In this document: positions 39,985 through 50,121 of the stretch, piece by piece
Numbering within the stretch: position 1 is the first letter of the stretch
Layout of the letters: every line of letters starts with the position of its first letter
Source: Pictodentalium vernedei
Lineage: Eukaryota; Mollusca; Scaphopoda; Dentaliida; Dentaliidae
Assembly (NCBI GenBank): GCA_031216915.1
Contig: CM062296.1
Coordinates: forward strand, 63,043,084 to 63,107,083
Direction of reading: 5' to 3'
DNA: 64,000 nucleotides
Notes under the pieces: generated by a model
Seen by the model: only the letters and a program-made list of their open reading frames with translations
The model's database searches: none
What the model was told of the DNA's origin: nothing
Position numbers and translations under genes: made by a program

Positions 39985-41259
39985 GCTGTGTCTCAAACAG
40001 AATGGATCACATGTTATATTGTTGGTAGAATGTTTGGAAGTCGCATAGACTGTAACCTGAACATAATTGATACACCCGGCTTTGGTGACACCAGAGGAGA
40101 GGACCATGATAAGTTCATTGTACGCCAGATAGATCATCTTTTCAACGAAAAAAGCGAACAGGGCATTACTTCACTTGATGCTGTATTCTTTGTTACAAAA
40201 GCATCGCACGCCAGACTGACGGCCTCTCAGAAATATATTTTCAGTTCCGTGTTAAAAATGTTTGGGAAGGACCTTATAAATAGTATTTTTGTTTCAACTA
40301 CATTCGCAGATGGAAACAAACCGAAAGTTTTAGATGCTTTAAAGGAAGCTGATGTACCATTTAAAAAACATTTTGAATTCAATAATTCAGATTTGTTTGA
40401 CAAAAGCAAACATATCATTGTGGCTCAACTCAGCCAAGCTTACTGGGAAATGGGAATAAAAAGTTTTGATTCTTTTTTCGAGGAACTCACAAAAACTTAT
40501 CCTGTGAGCTTGACTGCGTCAGCTAATGTTTTGAGAATTAGAAAGCAACTGGAAGAAACGATAAGCGGGCTTACACCAGGTATAGAAGAGGGGCTCCTGG
40601 TATTGTGCAGCATTGAAATGGACGAACAGGCACTCATAGAATATGAAAATACCGCTGAACAAAACAAACATTTTGAACTAGTGAGAGAAGAGATAAAGCG
40701 AACAAAAATAGATCTGCCGGGCGATACGACAGTTACTACTTGTCAAATATGCGACATAACATGCCACGCATTCTGTACTATTCCAAATGATAGTGGTTTA
40801 TATAATTGCGATGTAATTCGAGATGACGGTTTTATGGACAACTTGCGCAAATGGTGGCGCTCCGAGGATCGCTGTTGCAAAGTTTGTGATTGCAGCTGGC
40901 GTAAACACAAGAAAACCAATTACTTCTATAAGTCGGTTGCTGTCAAAGTCAAAGTGACACTCCAAGATATAAAAAACAAGTATAACCTGGCACAGTCAGA
41001 TATAGAAAATAAAACGTTTGATCTCAGGAAGGTTAGAGCTAAATTTCAAACTTGCTGGGAACAACTTTTAGCTAGTGTTGAAAAGGTCAAGGACTACATA
41101 AATGCACTCAATAGAATTGCTCTGAAACCTGATACTGTTAGTTGCAGGGATTACATTGATCGCATGATTGAGCGAGAGCTGGCTGCAGAAAGGGGCAAAT
41201 TCAAGGAACGTATTCAGATGCTGAGAAAACTTCGTCAAGAGGCCACATCAGATGAATAA
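39985..41259 (+). CDS. Main exon of the AIG1-like GTPase gene
   Basis: Encodes 424 residues after a TTCCAG acceptor. It begins AVSQTEWITCYIVGRMFGS, then LNIIDTPGFGDTRGEDHD (G3 motif) and FVSTTFADGNKPKVLDAL, where the T-F-A-D-G block occupies the position of the guanine-specificity motif. A Cys/His-rich segment follows (TTCQICDITCHAFC and DRCCKVCDCSWRKHKKTN), perhaps zinc-binding, and then a charged coiled coil to the stop. It joins the P-loop exon at 15773-15951 in phase 0. No signal peptide or membrane segment is visible, so it is probably cytosolic. Such multi-copy P-loop GTPases are expanded in molluscs; an immune role is plausible but not shown. Confidence 0.8.
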   Translation, partial: AVSQTEWITCYIVGRMFGSRIDCNLNIIDTPGFGDTRGEDHDKFIVRQIDHLFNEKSEQGITSLDAVFFVTKASHARLTASQKYIFSSVLKMFGKDLINSIFVSTTFADGNKPKVLDALKEADVPFKKHFEFNNSDLFDKSKHIIVAQLSQAYWEMGIKSFDSFFEELTKTYPVSLTASANVLRIRKQLEETISGLTPGIEEGLLVLCSIEMDEQALIEYENTAEQNKHFELVREEIKRTKIDLPGDTTVTTCQICDITCHAFCTIPNDSGLYNCDVIRDDGFMDNLRKWWRSEDRCCKVCDCSWRKHKKTNYFYKSVAVKVKVTLQDIKNKYNLAQSDIENKTFDLRKVRAKFQTCWEQLLASVEKVKDYINALNRIALKPDTVSCRDYIDRMIERELAAERGKFKERIQMLRKLRQEATSDE

Positions 41260-41340
41260 TGTAAAATCTATACAAAAGCCTAACACTAATATTCAACAAG
41301 GTTTTAACTCTCACTTTTCATGTTACATATGTTGAAGCTT

Positions 41341-41537
41341 TTAACCCTTTACCCAATACGAAAGGTAAATGACACAGGCAAATATAATTCTTGCAGAACT
41401 AAATGTTTTCATTGGAATGTTATCATTCCCATGAGGGCAATGGGCTATGTTTTGCGACAAAAATAAAAAAAATATAAATTGAATGGTGATTTTTATGCGC
41501 AGGCTCGTTTTGATCGTTACGCCTTTTAAAGAGTTAA
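41341..41537. mobile_element. Small MITE with TTAA ends (piggyBac-like)
   Basis: Left end TTAACCCTTTACCC and right end which reads TTAACTCTTTAAAAGG inward are inverted. The TTAA at both borders is the target duplication of piggyBac-type transposons. It is 197 bp and non-coding, located just after the GTPase stop codon, probably in or near the 3' UTR. Confidence 0.55.
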
Positions 41538-41703
41538 ACTTCATCACTACGAAGGTAAGAAAGTGTCTCCCTAGGATGTACACTATTTCGACGACGTGAT
41601 TATTTATGTTTTAGTTCCAAATCTTTATAATATTAATATAATAGTTTTTTTAGTTTTATGTAGGACCAAATATAGACATCAAATTGAAAGACTGTGTCTG
41701 ATT

Positions 41704-42236
41704 TAGGGCTGTCGCGATTTTTTAATTTAGGAATTGATTAATCGTCGCAAATAATCGATGATAATCGATTGATCGTACCTAGATGACTCCCATCTCCTTC
41801 TCTTTGAAGTCGATAAAAATGAAGTTGAAGTCAGTTGACCTACCTCGAGTAAACAACGAAGACGATCCTCTTTTAGTTACATTCAAAGCTTTGATGTTCT
41901 GAACTTTTGAACCGTCAGTGTAATAATCAAGACCGGTCGGCAGTTGCGAACTTCGCAACTGCCGACCTGTCTTGATTATTATACTGACGGTTCAAAAGTT
42001 CAGAACATCAAAGCTTTGATGAATGTACCTGAAAGACAAATGCTTCCAATAGCTTCTTGGGGTTTAACATCGATCTTTTTAACTCTTTTCCTTTAGAAAC
42101 AATAGTTTTTGCAACATATTTTCTTTTAATCATTAAACGTCTAAAACGGGATATAATTTACCGATTATTCGACAACGAAAAATACTAATCGATTTCGCCG
42201 TGACCGATCAACAATCGATTAATCGTGAGAGCCCTA
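41704..42236. mobile_element. hAT-type MITE, 533 bp, intact copy
   Basis: Ends TAGGGCTGTCGCGA and TCGTGAGAGCCCTA are inverted, and the 8-bp duplication GTCTGATT at 41696-41703 and 42237-42244 is perfect. The middle is a long palindrome: CCGGTCGGCAGTTGCGAA is followed at once by its complement, with arms extending about 70 bp through GAACTTTTGAACCGTCAGTG. Related copies are at 34793 and 48253. Confidence 0.9.
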
Positions 42237-42590
42237 GTCTGATTCTCGGTTATCAAAGTGCAAATAATATTTCATAGACGTAACAGATAGAGTTACTCAA
42301 GATAAGTGAAAGGGAGGACACATAAAACGAAAACGTTAAACAGATTAAAGGATTGACGAAAAAATAATTTGTTCGTGTCTGTATGAATAAGTAATTGTTT
42401 CATTTGAATTTCTATACGCTTTGTCTATTTTTCAAAGCAGATCATTTCTTGGTACAAAAGTAGTAAAATCTTATATTGAAGATTCTTTAGATGAGCATCA
42501 ACCTCTAATCAGGAATTTGATAAGTTCAGCAATTTGATATTTTGAGTAGAAGTGCACTGCATGAAAACATATTAGTTTCAGATTAAAGAA

Positions 42591-42831
42591 TTAACCCTTT
42601 AAACCCGATAGGATTCTTTTGGTCCAAGGAACATGATATTTCTTGATATCATTAAGAAGGATGGCTGCTAAGTGAATATGTGGTGTACAACAATCAATAT
42701 TTTCAATCTGCGGCCCCCAAGGCTGCACATTGAAAATATTAATTATTCTGTCCCCAAATAATGAATATGGATTCTTCCAATTTCTACCGTAGAACTGATA
42801 TGGAAGATAACAGCAGGGATCAAAGGATTAA
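42591..42831. mobile_element. MITE with TTAA ends, 241 bp
   Basis: TTAACCCTTTAAACCCG at the left and a right end reading TTAATCCTTTGATCCC inward. A fold-back ATTTTCAATCTGCGGC / GCTGCACATTGAAAAT lies inside. A diverged relative lies at 44375-44630. The TTAA borders suggest mobilisation by a piggyBac-type transposase. Confidence 0.55.
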
Positions 42832-44374
42832 GTAAGATATATGGTCAATATCTACCTTAGAGCGAATTAAGGAGATGATTCGTCAAGGATATGTACTGTT
42901 CCAACATTATAAATTATTGTGATGAATGCATTACAATAACGTGCATGTTCCAATAAGACTCCAGCCATAGCCCAAAACCTATGTTGTGAAATGTACAAGG
43001 AAACTTTTGACGACAACAAGTTTAGTAAATAAACCTCTCGTGTACCACACAACATCATTGGAGAAATAATCAATAATAAGATAAATGTCGAGGTCACGCC
43101 ATCTTAGTTTAAATCGCAAACGGAATTGTAATTTAAACAACACTTATTCGGGACATCGTCTGCTGCGCATGTAAAAACTCTATAAAAATGAAGCGGCTTG
43201 CAAGTCGCTACATTGATGGAATGATTTCGAAATGTGTAACCTCATTTAAAAAAAAAATTCGCGTGTTGACGTCATACGGTAACATGTTATACATGGGCCG
43301 TAAACACAGAAAACAACTACGCGATCTCTCGTCCAATGAGAAAGCAAGGATTTTAGTCTTCTTGGATTATATTTATTTGTGTAGTAATAAACGTATGTTT
43401 CTTACTGGCTGAGCATCTTACACATAACGTCTGGACCTGGTGCAATGTAATCTCTCTATCAACAGGCGATTTTAAAAAGCGATGGATAGTGCTGGTGAAT
43501 TATGGACAGAAGTGCTGTATTGAAGGGAGATAACCAAGTCTTAACTCCTTACCCAACAACGCATTTCAAGTGACCCCTCATCCGAACGAGCCCGACAAGC
43601 CCGTTCCAGTGAGGGGCCACATGGTATGATTTGTGAAAAATAATACTTTTTCAGCTGCTCAGTTTATATTTTACGCGGGTATATGCTGGCGATTTGAATA
43701 GTAAATGGATAGCTGTTTACCTAGTGCCAACTCACTGAAAAGATACGAATCATTAAATAATTTTATTTGTTTTCTCTAAACCCTTTCAAACAAAGTCATG
43801 ATTTATTATTTATTTATTTATTTATTTATTTATGGGCGTTTTTTGGAGGGGGCGGGGGCAAAAAATTGCAAAAGTACTGAAGATTCATTGGCATTCATTG
43901 GGAAACGGCATTCTTTTCAGTAAAGTGTTAATAAACCTTTGGAACTCGGCAAAAATATCCCAGATAAACCAATGCCCAGAACTTACTAAAACAGAGATTG
44001 TCTTGTCCCCGAAACACCTGGCATGTTGATGCCATCAAGAATGCAGCATCTGCTTTTAAAATGGCGCCAATCGTATTAACAAACGTACTGACAAATCCCA
44101 AGGAGCATTTAACCTCAGGCAGATTAAAGTCTGATAAACATTGTAAAGACTAAACATTTGAAATAGATTCCAGCAGTTCAGGAATATTTAGATAGTATTG
44201 CCAGAAAGAACAGGCCAATGCATTATTGTCTCCTGGAAAGCAAATGGAACAATGAGAGAAAGGAACGGCTTTTATTGCAAACTGAATATATGTAAATACT
44301 GTACGATGTATGGAAACTGTTCTTGCGAGGACGTGATTAAAAACTCTAAACTGGTTGAACAGTCTGTGCGAGTG
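42832..44374. other. Intergenic, no gene seen
   Basis: Short ORFs here have no recognisable content. A (TTTA)n run lies at about 43803-43833 beside a G-rich stretch. Confidence 0.4.
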
Positions 44375-44630
44375 TTAACCCTTTGAATAAGAGCGGCCGC
44401 ATTTCCGGCCAGAAACGTGATATGCCATAACATCATTAAATTGGATGGCTGTTCAGTAAATGTGTGGGGTAGACAAATCAATATTTTCAACGTGTAGGCC
44501 CGAGGCTGCATGTTGAAAATACTGATTGGTCATGCCCCAATAAAGAATATGGACTCTTCCAATTGCTGCCATTGAACTGGCAAGGAAGATACTAAAAAAG
44601 GGCTAAGCGGGTTATTTTATCCTGTTACGA
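44375..44630. repeat. Diverged copy of the 42591 MITE
   Basis: Shares TTAACCCTTT, GATGGCTG, AATCAATATTTTCAA, GGCTGCATGTTGAAAATA and GAATATGGACTCTTCCAATT with the element at 42591-42831, in the same order. Confidence 0.6.
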
Positions 44631-45954
44631 ATTCTGAGACAGAATATATATTACACCATATATAGAATGTATCGGTAATGGTATGTTTATTACCTTCGCG
44701 AGTTTGTACTTCCCAACTGTACAATGCAGAGACATATGATCGCTGATTTTAATTAAATGTATTAGAGTACCTTTAAATGAGTTCACAACTGCTCATACTA
44801 TTTTCACTATTATGTAAGGAACACGTGTGTGGTAAACTAAAGTCGTGACAGAGCGCCAGTGAATGTCGACCGTAGTCCCTCAAGAAGCACGTACCCAGTA
44901 TTTCGATCTGGTTGAAGAGAATAATGCATTCAGTTAAGGCTATTTGCTGATGAGCATATATCTATGTGAAACAGTTGCTTAGAATAGTTCTGGATGAAGA
45001 AAATTAATTGCAACGAGTATGGGGTTTAAAAACATTGTCTTGCGATGAGCAGGTGATGCGTTTTGTCTGTGGATCGATCCACATCTTGGCGATCGAGATT
45101 CGGGTAATTCTAAGCTGGCACTCTGCAAACCAATAGAAACGGAGCTGAAATGAAATTCTCGTTGCTACGGTAGTTTGAACTACAAGAGCAAGTAAATGTA
45201 CTGTGATTAATTATCAGTTGTGACTAGAACAAAACCCGCGCAAGCGCGTTAATAATAAGAAGAAAGGAAAAAAAAATAATACTGAGTTTTTGTTTAAAAT
45301 AACAACAACAAAAATAAACTTCCTGTAAAAATTATAAAATAATCAACTGTAATGTATTTTAAGAAATAAACAAATGAACGCGTTTTCAACGTGTTATCAC
45401 ATCACAAAAAATAAAGAAAAAACATGGCACATGTAAACTAAACTTGAAAAAGTGGCAGATGGCTGCTGATGGGCAGCAGCACTATTTTAAATTAGTTTTT
45501 TTTTGCGGCTTTACTGACTCTTTGATGACCACAGCCCCGTGGGGAACCTGGGAAGGGGAGCAGTGCTTGTTTATTGTGTGTAAACAGGTTGTTTCACTGG
45601 TAAAATAGGACCAGTCACCAACGCTCTCTGACAAGGAGTTTTTGTTTGTGTGATGACTCCACTCTACCGGGGATTTAGGGATAATATACTCTCCATGTAC
45701 TGCACATGTAGTGCATAATTTCCCTGCAAGTTTGTTTAAGGTACCTCAATAAGAAGAAAAGTTATAGTCTGGAAACCCAAAATTGTTATCCGTAGTAAAA
45801 AATGACCTTAACATTGAATGGCAATTATGAAAATACATAGGGTTCTTCCCTTCCCAAATGAACAAACGCTGTACATCATAGATATATCATTAACAAACTA
45901 AGTGAAGTCTGACTTCAACAGGACTTGACAAAAAAATCACCAACGACATGCTGT
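44631..45954. other. Intergenic with a degenerate fold-back element
   Basis: No gene. At about 45440-45715 ACTCTCCATGTACTGCACATG and an inner GTGCTTGTTTATTGTGTG resemble the ends and core of the MITE at 14279, suggesting a decayed member. The stretch 45240-45420 is A-rich. Confidence 0.35.
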
Positions 45955-46065
45955 TTATTTACTTATTGGTGTTTAACGCCAATGTCAGCATCTTGGCTAT
46001 ATCCATAAGTATAAAGTCAAGTTTTGCCAATCGTTTATGCTTAAGTTGTCCATTTACCGAGTAGG
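45955..46065. repeat. SINE-related dispersed repeat, copy a
   Basis: TTTATTTACTTATTGGTGTT, CAGCATCTTGGCTATATCCA, AGTCAAGTTTTGCCAATCGT match the repeat at 57905-58215 and, more weakly, the 3' part of the SINE at 16506-16850. Confidence 0.55.
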
Positions 46066-47635
46066 GCTCAGCAAAGATTTGAAATTTGATTCGATTCGAT
46101 TAAAACATATCTTGATTCAATTCGATTTGCGCTGATTCAAAAGTTTCGAATAGTGGTGAAGTTCTCAAAATGATATAAAGTGTCTCCTCCCGAACTCTCC
46201 TTCTATTATCAGGTCTCCTGTACAGGAGACCCAATGACAGAAGAAGGGATCAAAGAGGCTCCGCTTCTGAAACTACTTCAATCCCACCCTGGACTAATAT
46301 TTCGCATTTTTTAACGATTTGCCCAAACAGATGAGTTGCTGTTAAATACAATACTCGAGTGGAGACTGCAATATTTACGGTTTTGTAAGAAGGTGTAATA
46401 GCTTCAACTTGAAGAACGGCACGATTCAATATGGGATTCGATTCAAAATTCTCTTCCTGATTCGATTTAAGCTGAAATTTGAGATTCGCAGGACCCAAGT
46501 ACTGAGGGATTCAGCCCTAGAAACTTACCACGGGAATAGGCAATGCCATAGTAAGAGCCGTGGTGGAATGCCACAGCTCTTACCATGGTATTGCAGATTG
46601 CTGTGGGAAATTTTGAGGGCTGGGGATTAGAGTTAAAGCTGAAACACTGAAGTTAACTGCTGTGTCCTAGTTGATGATGCTTCTCAAAAAATATGAACCC
46701 CTGTTAGCATGAGGAAAATGTACCCCAGATGTGCTTTCGCAGTTCCTGTTCATAGCATGAGGTCAACATTTACGTAATATAGCAAATATCTTTTTTAAAG
46801 TTGAAATAAAATCCAGTTGTCCACTGAACTTTGAAAAAATTGAAGCAACCTTCCTACATATGTAAACAATTGTGGGCAAAGATGAATACACAGGAACATA
46901 TTTCTGCATACCCCACCCCCTCCCAACCATACAGAAACCATGGGAAGGACCCAGTCACCAATGTTTGGGGTGGAAGTCCTCTAAGTGGCAGCAATGCCAC
47001 AGCATGGGTATAAACGTTTGGTTAAGATTGGCTTCATACCCATGTTGTGGTCATGATAGCCATAGATGCTGAAAGTGACCTTGAACACCAGTATTTTAAT
47101 AGGACATATCTTCAGATTCAACGGGTAGAAGAGTCATGCCAGCAACTTGAAATGTTGGGTTAATCGCATGCATCAATATCCCTTTTAACATTAACAGCTG
47201 AAATAATTAATTTATTTCGTGGGGTTTAATGACACTTTTAACAGCTAAGGTCATATCTTTTATTCAAGCTTCCCATTTTAGATGATTTTCAACCCATGCA
47301 TTGTGTACCAAGTTCTACAGTACTGTAAAAACAAAAGAGAACAGAGATTTCCAATGGGATCACGACTGGGCCCTGATCCAGTTGAAAATTCTCACTCTGT
47401 TTTGCTTTTGCCTACACTAAAGAATGACATCAGCGGAAATAGAAAAATGTGAGACGGTTCTGTTTGAGGTGGATTTCATTTTGCAGTATTTTACCTTAGA
47501 CATCTGAACCAGACTGTGATCACATCAGGAAAGTGACTGCTTTTGTGATCACAGTACCATAGTTTACCAGTAAAACTGAACTTGTTAACATAGTACCTCA
47601 GTGAATGCAAAACAATATAAGCCCCAACACATGTA
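46066..47635. other. Intergenic, no gene seen
   Basis: A hairpin at about 46541-46595 pairs GCAATGCCATAGTAAGAGC with its near complement. Otherwise only short spurious frames. Confidence 0.4.
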
Positions 47636-47895
47636 TACAGTACATGGAGAGAGGATTGACCCTAAATCACCCATGAAGTGGAGTTACTGCTCTTGGTATC
47701 GCTGTCAAGACCGGTACATATGCACAAAAAAAGCACACAATGTTTCAGCCAATGGGTTTCTAGGCTTAACCCAGAGGTCCATTGGCTGAAACTGTGCTTG
47801 TGCTTATTATGCTTTGTAACAATTAGGAATTATTGTTCAGTGAAATCTCCACTCTGTGAGTGATAATAGTGATAATACACTCTCTACTTACAGTA
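47636..47895. mobile_element. Fold-back MITE, second TACAGTACATGGAGAG copy
   Basis: Left TACAGTACATGGAGAG and an inverted right end near 47895. The core AGCCAATGGGTTTCTAGGCT with AGAGGTCCATTGGCTGAAAC matches the MITE at 14279-14537 but is more diverged. Confidence 0.65.
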
Positions 47896-47938
47896 CATGC
47901 AAGTCTGCATATATATTAAAACGTCTCTATTTAATAAC

Positions 47939-48105
47939 AACATTATGTGCCACAAAAGAGCTGCCCATGAGTAAAGCGTAAAGACTTGTTATGAAAGGTC
48001 CACATGCATGTCAATATATTCCAAAGTGTGACCTTGAGATTTTTTAGATGTGATCATCAGAGCAAATGATAGTCCAATGAGGTCTTATGTCCTTTTTATC
48101 TTTCT
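47939..48105 (-). pseudogene. Relic of a Helitron helicase C-terminus
   Basis: On the minus strand SKKSQGHTLEYIDMHVDLS corresponds to INKSQDQTLEYIGKDLS of the Helitron at 50122-54907, and the DNA also matches downstream (ACATTATGTGCC, GAGCTGCCCATG). Only the last part of the PIF1 domain remains. Confidence 0.55.
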
Positions 48106-48252
48106 CAGTCCCTCTTAAGGAAATTGTTGTTTCCAAATAAGATTGTTATATTAAAAATTATAGATGGTTCCAAGCACCCTCCAAAACAATATTTAACAAG
48201 CAGCTACTAAAATTAATCAACTACCTTTCCTGTACTTTATTCTAACTTTAAT

Positions 48253-48785
48253 TAGAGCTGTCACGATTTTTTAATTTAGGGATCGATTAATCGTCGCAAG
48301 TAATCGATGATAATCGATTGATCGTACCTAGATGACCCCCATCTCCTTCTCTTTGAAGTCGATAAAAATGAAGTTGAAGTCAGTTGACCTACCTCAAGTA
48401 AACAACGAAGACGATCCTCTTTTAGTTACATTCAAAGCTTTGATGTTCTGAACTTTTGAACCGTCAGTGTAATAATCAAGACCGGTCGGCAGTTGCGAAC
48501 TTCGCAACTGCCGACCGGTCTTGATTATTACACTGACGGTTCAAAAGTTCAGAACATCAAAGCTTTGATGAATGTACCTGAAAGACAAATGCTTCCAATA
48601 GCTTCTTGGGGTTTAACATCGATGTTCTTAACTCTTTACCTTTAGAAACAATAGTTTTTTCAACATATTTTCTTTTAATTATTAAACGTCTAAAACGGGA
48701 TATAATTTACCGATTATTAGACAACGAAAAATACTAATCGATTTCGCCGTGACCGATCAACAATCGATCAATCGTGACAGCCCTA
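48253..48785. mobile_element. hAT-type MITE, 533 bp, third copy
   Basis: Nearly the same length and sequence as the copy at 41704-42236, including the central palindrome around GCAGTTGCGAACTTCGCAAC. Ends TAGAGCTGTCACGA and TCGTGACAGCCCTA. The flanks ACTTTAAT and AATTTAAT agree at seven of eight bases, an ageing target duplication. Confidence 0.85.
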
Positions 48786-48940
48786 AATTTAATGGTAATT
48801 ACACCATTGCATATCTGTGTTTTGGGGTGGGGTATGGAACACAAAATGTAAATAAATGGATGTTCAAGAGCGAAGTCACTTTACTTCATACAGTCGAATG
48901 TGTTTTACAAAAAATGTGCTTCTTGTTCACACAATAAATT

Positions 48941-49009
48941 TTGTCGCCTGAGTGCTAAAATGTTCTATGTACTACTGGGACATAGAACATTTTAACATTC
49001 AGGCGACAA
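48941..49009. repeat. Hairpin
   Basis: TTGTCGCCTGAGTGCTAAAA and, later, its near complement form a stem that continues through TGTTCTATGT, with only a short loop ACTACTGGG. No coding or promoter context; likely a small fold-back element. Confidence 0.65.
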
Positions 49010-50121
49010 CACGTGGAACAACAGACAGGGCATAAGTTAGTAACCCACCTTGTTGTCAGTATTCATGAATTTGAATTACCTACTACTATGCTGTAACAAC
49101 CTGTGCTACACAGCTTCATATAGGTGTCACTCACCGACATTAGCAGGCAATTCAAATTCATAAATACCCACAGCAGCAGGGTTGCAAGTTGCCAAGTACT
49201 GCATGTGCAATTCGTTCTAAAGAATGTCATTTAAACCCCCAGGACATACTATAATATTAGAACGTTTCTTTTCTTGTTCTATCGGCCGATAATACCTGAG
49301 TTTGTGTGATTTCTGAAACAAAACCTGAAGCAGCGAAGCCGAACAAAAAATGACTCTCATTGTTAAACGTTAACTGCAACATGCCATCAATCTTGTAACA
49401 ACAATGTAGTCGAATCCAAAAACATGACGTCATTTCGAACGAATGACGTCTCTTCGAAAATGACTTGTCACACAAGTGCCGTCGCTTTGGGAGTTTCTAT
49501 ATCAACAAATGCCAATGTTTACAGCTGCTGCATCATGCTGTTCATGTTATAATTCATTGTTAATGCTCGTGTGAAAAGTGATTTAAATTAATGGAATATG
49601 AATTCATGTTTCTCGGACTACAAGAGTTGATAGAATTAAGCGGAGCCAAACAATTTATTTTGAACTTGAGGCGGAGACTCAGTAAGGTCGAGGAGTACTA
49701 AACTTGTGGAAATACAATTGATTGAAGTCATAACTGAGACTCATATTCAGGATTCACTGAAGTGGTGAACAACACGTGAGTGAGTTTTTTTAATATTTCT
49801 GATTCTTTTGAATTCATTGTTTGCAGTTAAAATTGAAAACACACCCACTGAAGATGATATATTTGTTGGTATGTTTGTGTCTACCGGTGTTGAAAAAGCT
49901 AAACAGACACGGAGCCAGCGTTTGGTGTTGTGGAATTCCAATCGACGCTGATCAATGGAAGTGGCGCTTACATTTTCTTCGTTCTCGTCTCCAGGGAAAA
50001 ATGTTCCGATAGTACCCGTGTTTTGCCCCAAAACTCCAGTACTATGACTTTTAGAAGGTGTCAAATTAACCAATCACGGCTGATGTTACAAACGTGAGGC
50101 ATAATAAATTTGTTTAGATCT
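49010..50121. other. Intergenic, 3' side of the Helitron, no gene seen
   Basis: No coding frame recognised. The Helitron 3' end should lie here, but I did not find an unambiguous hairpin followed by CTRR on the minus strand. Confidence 0.35.
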
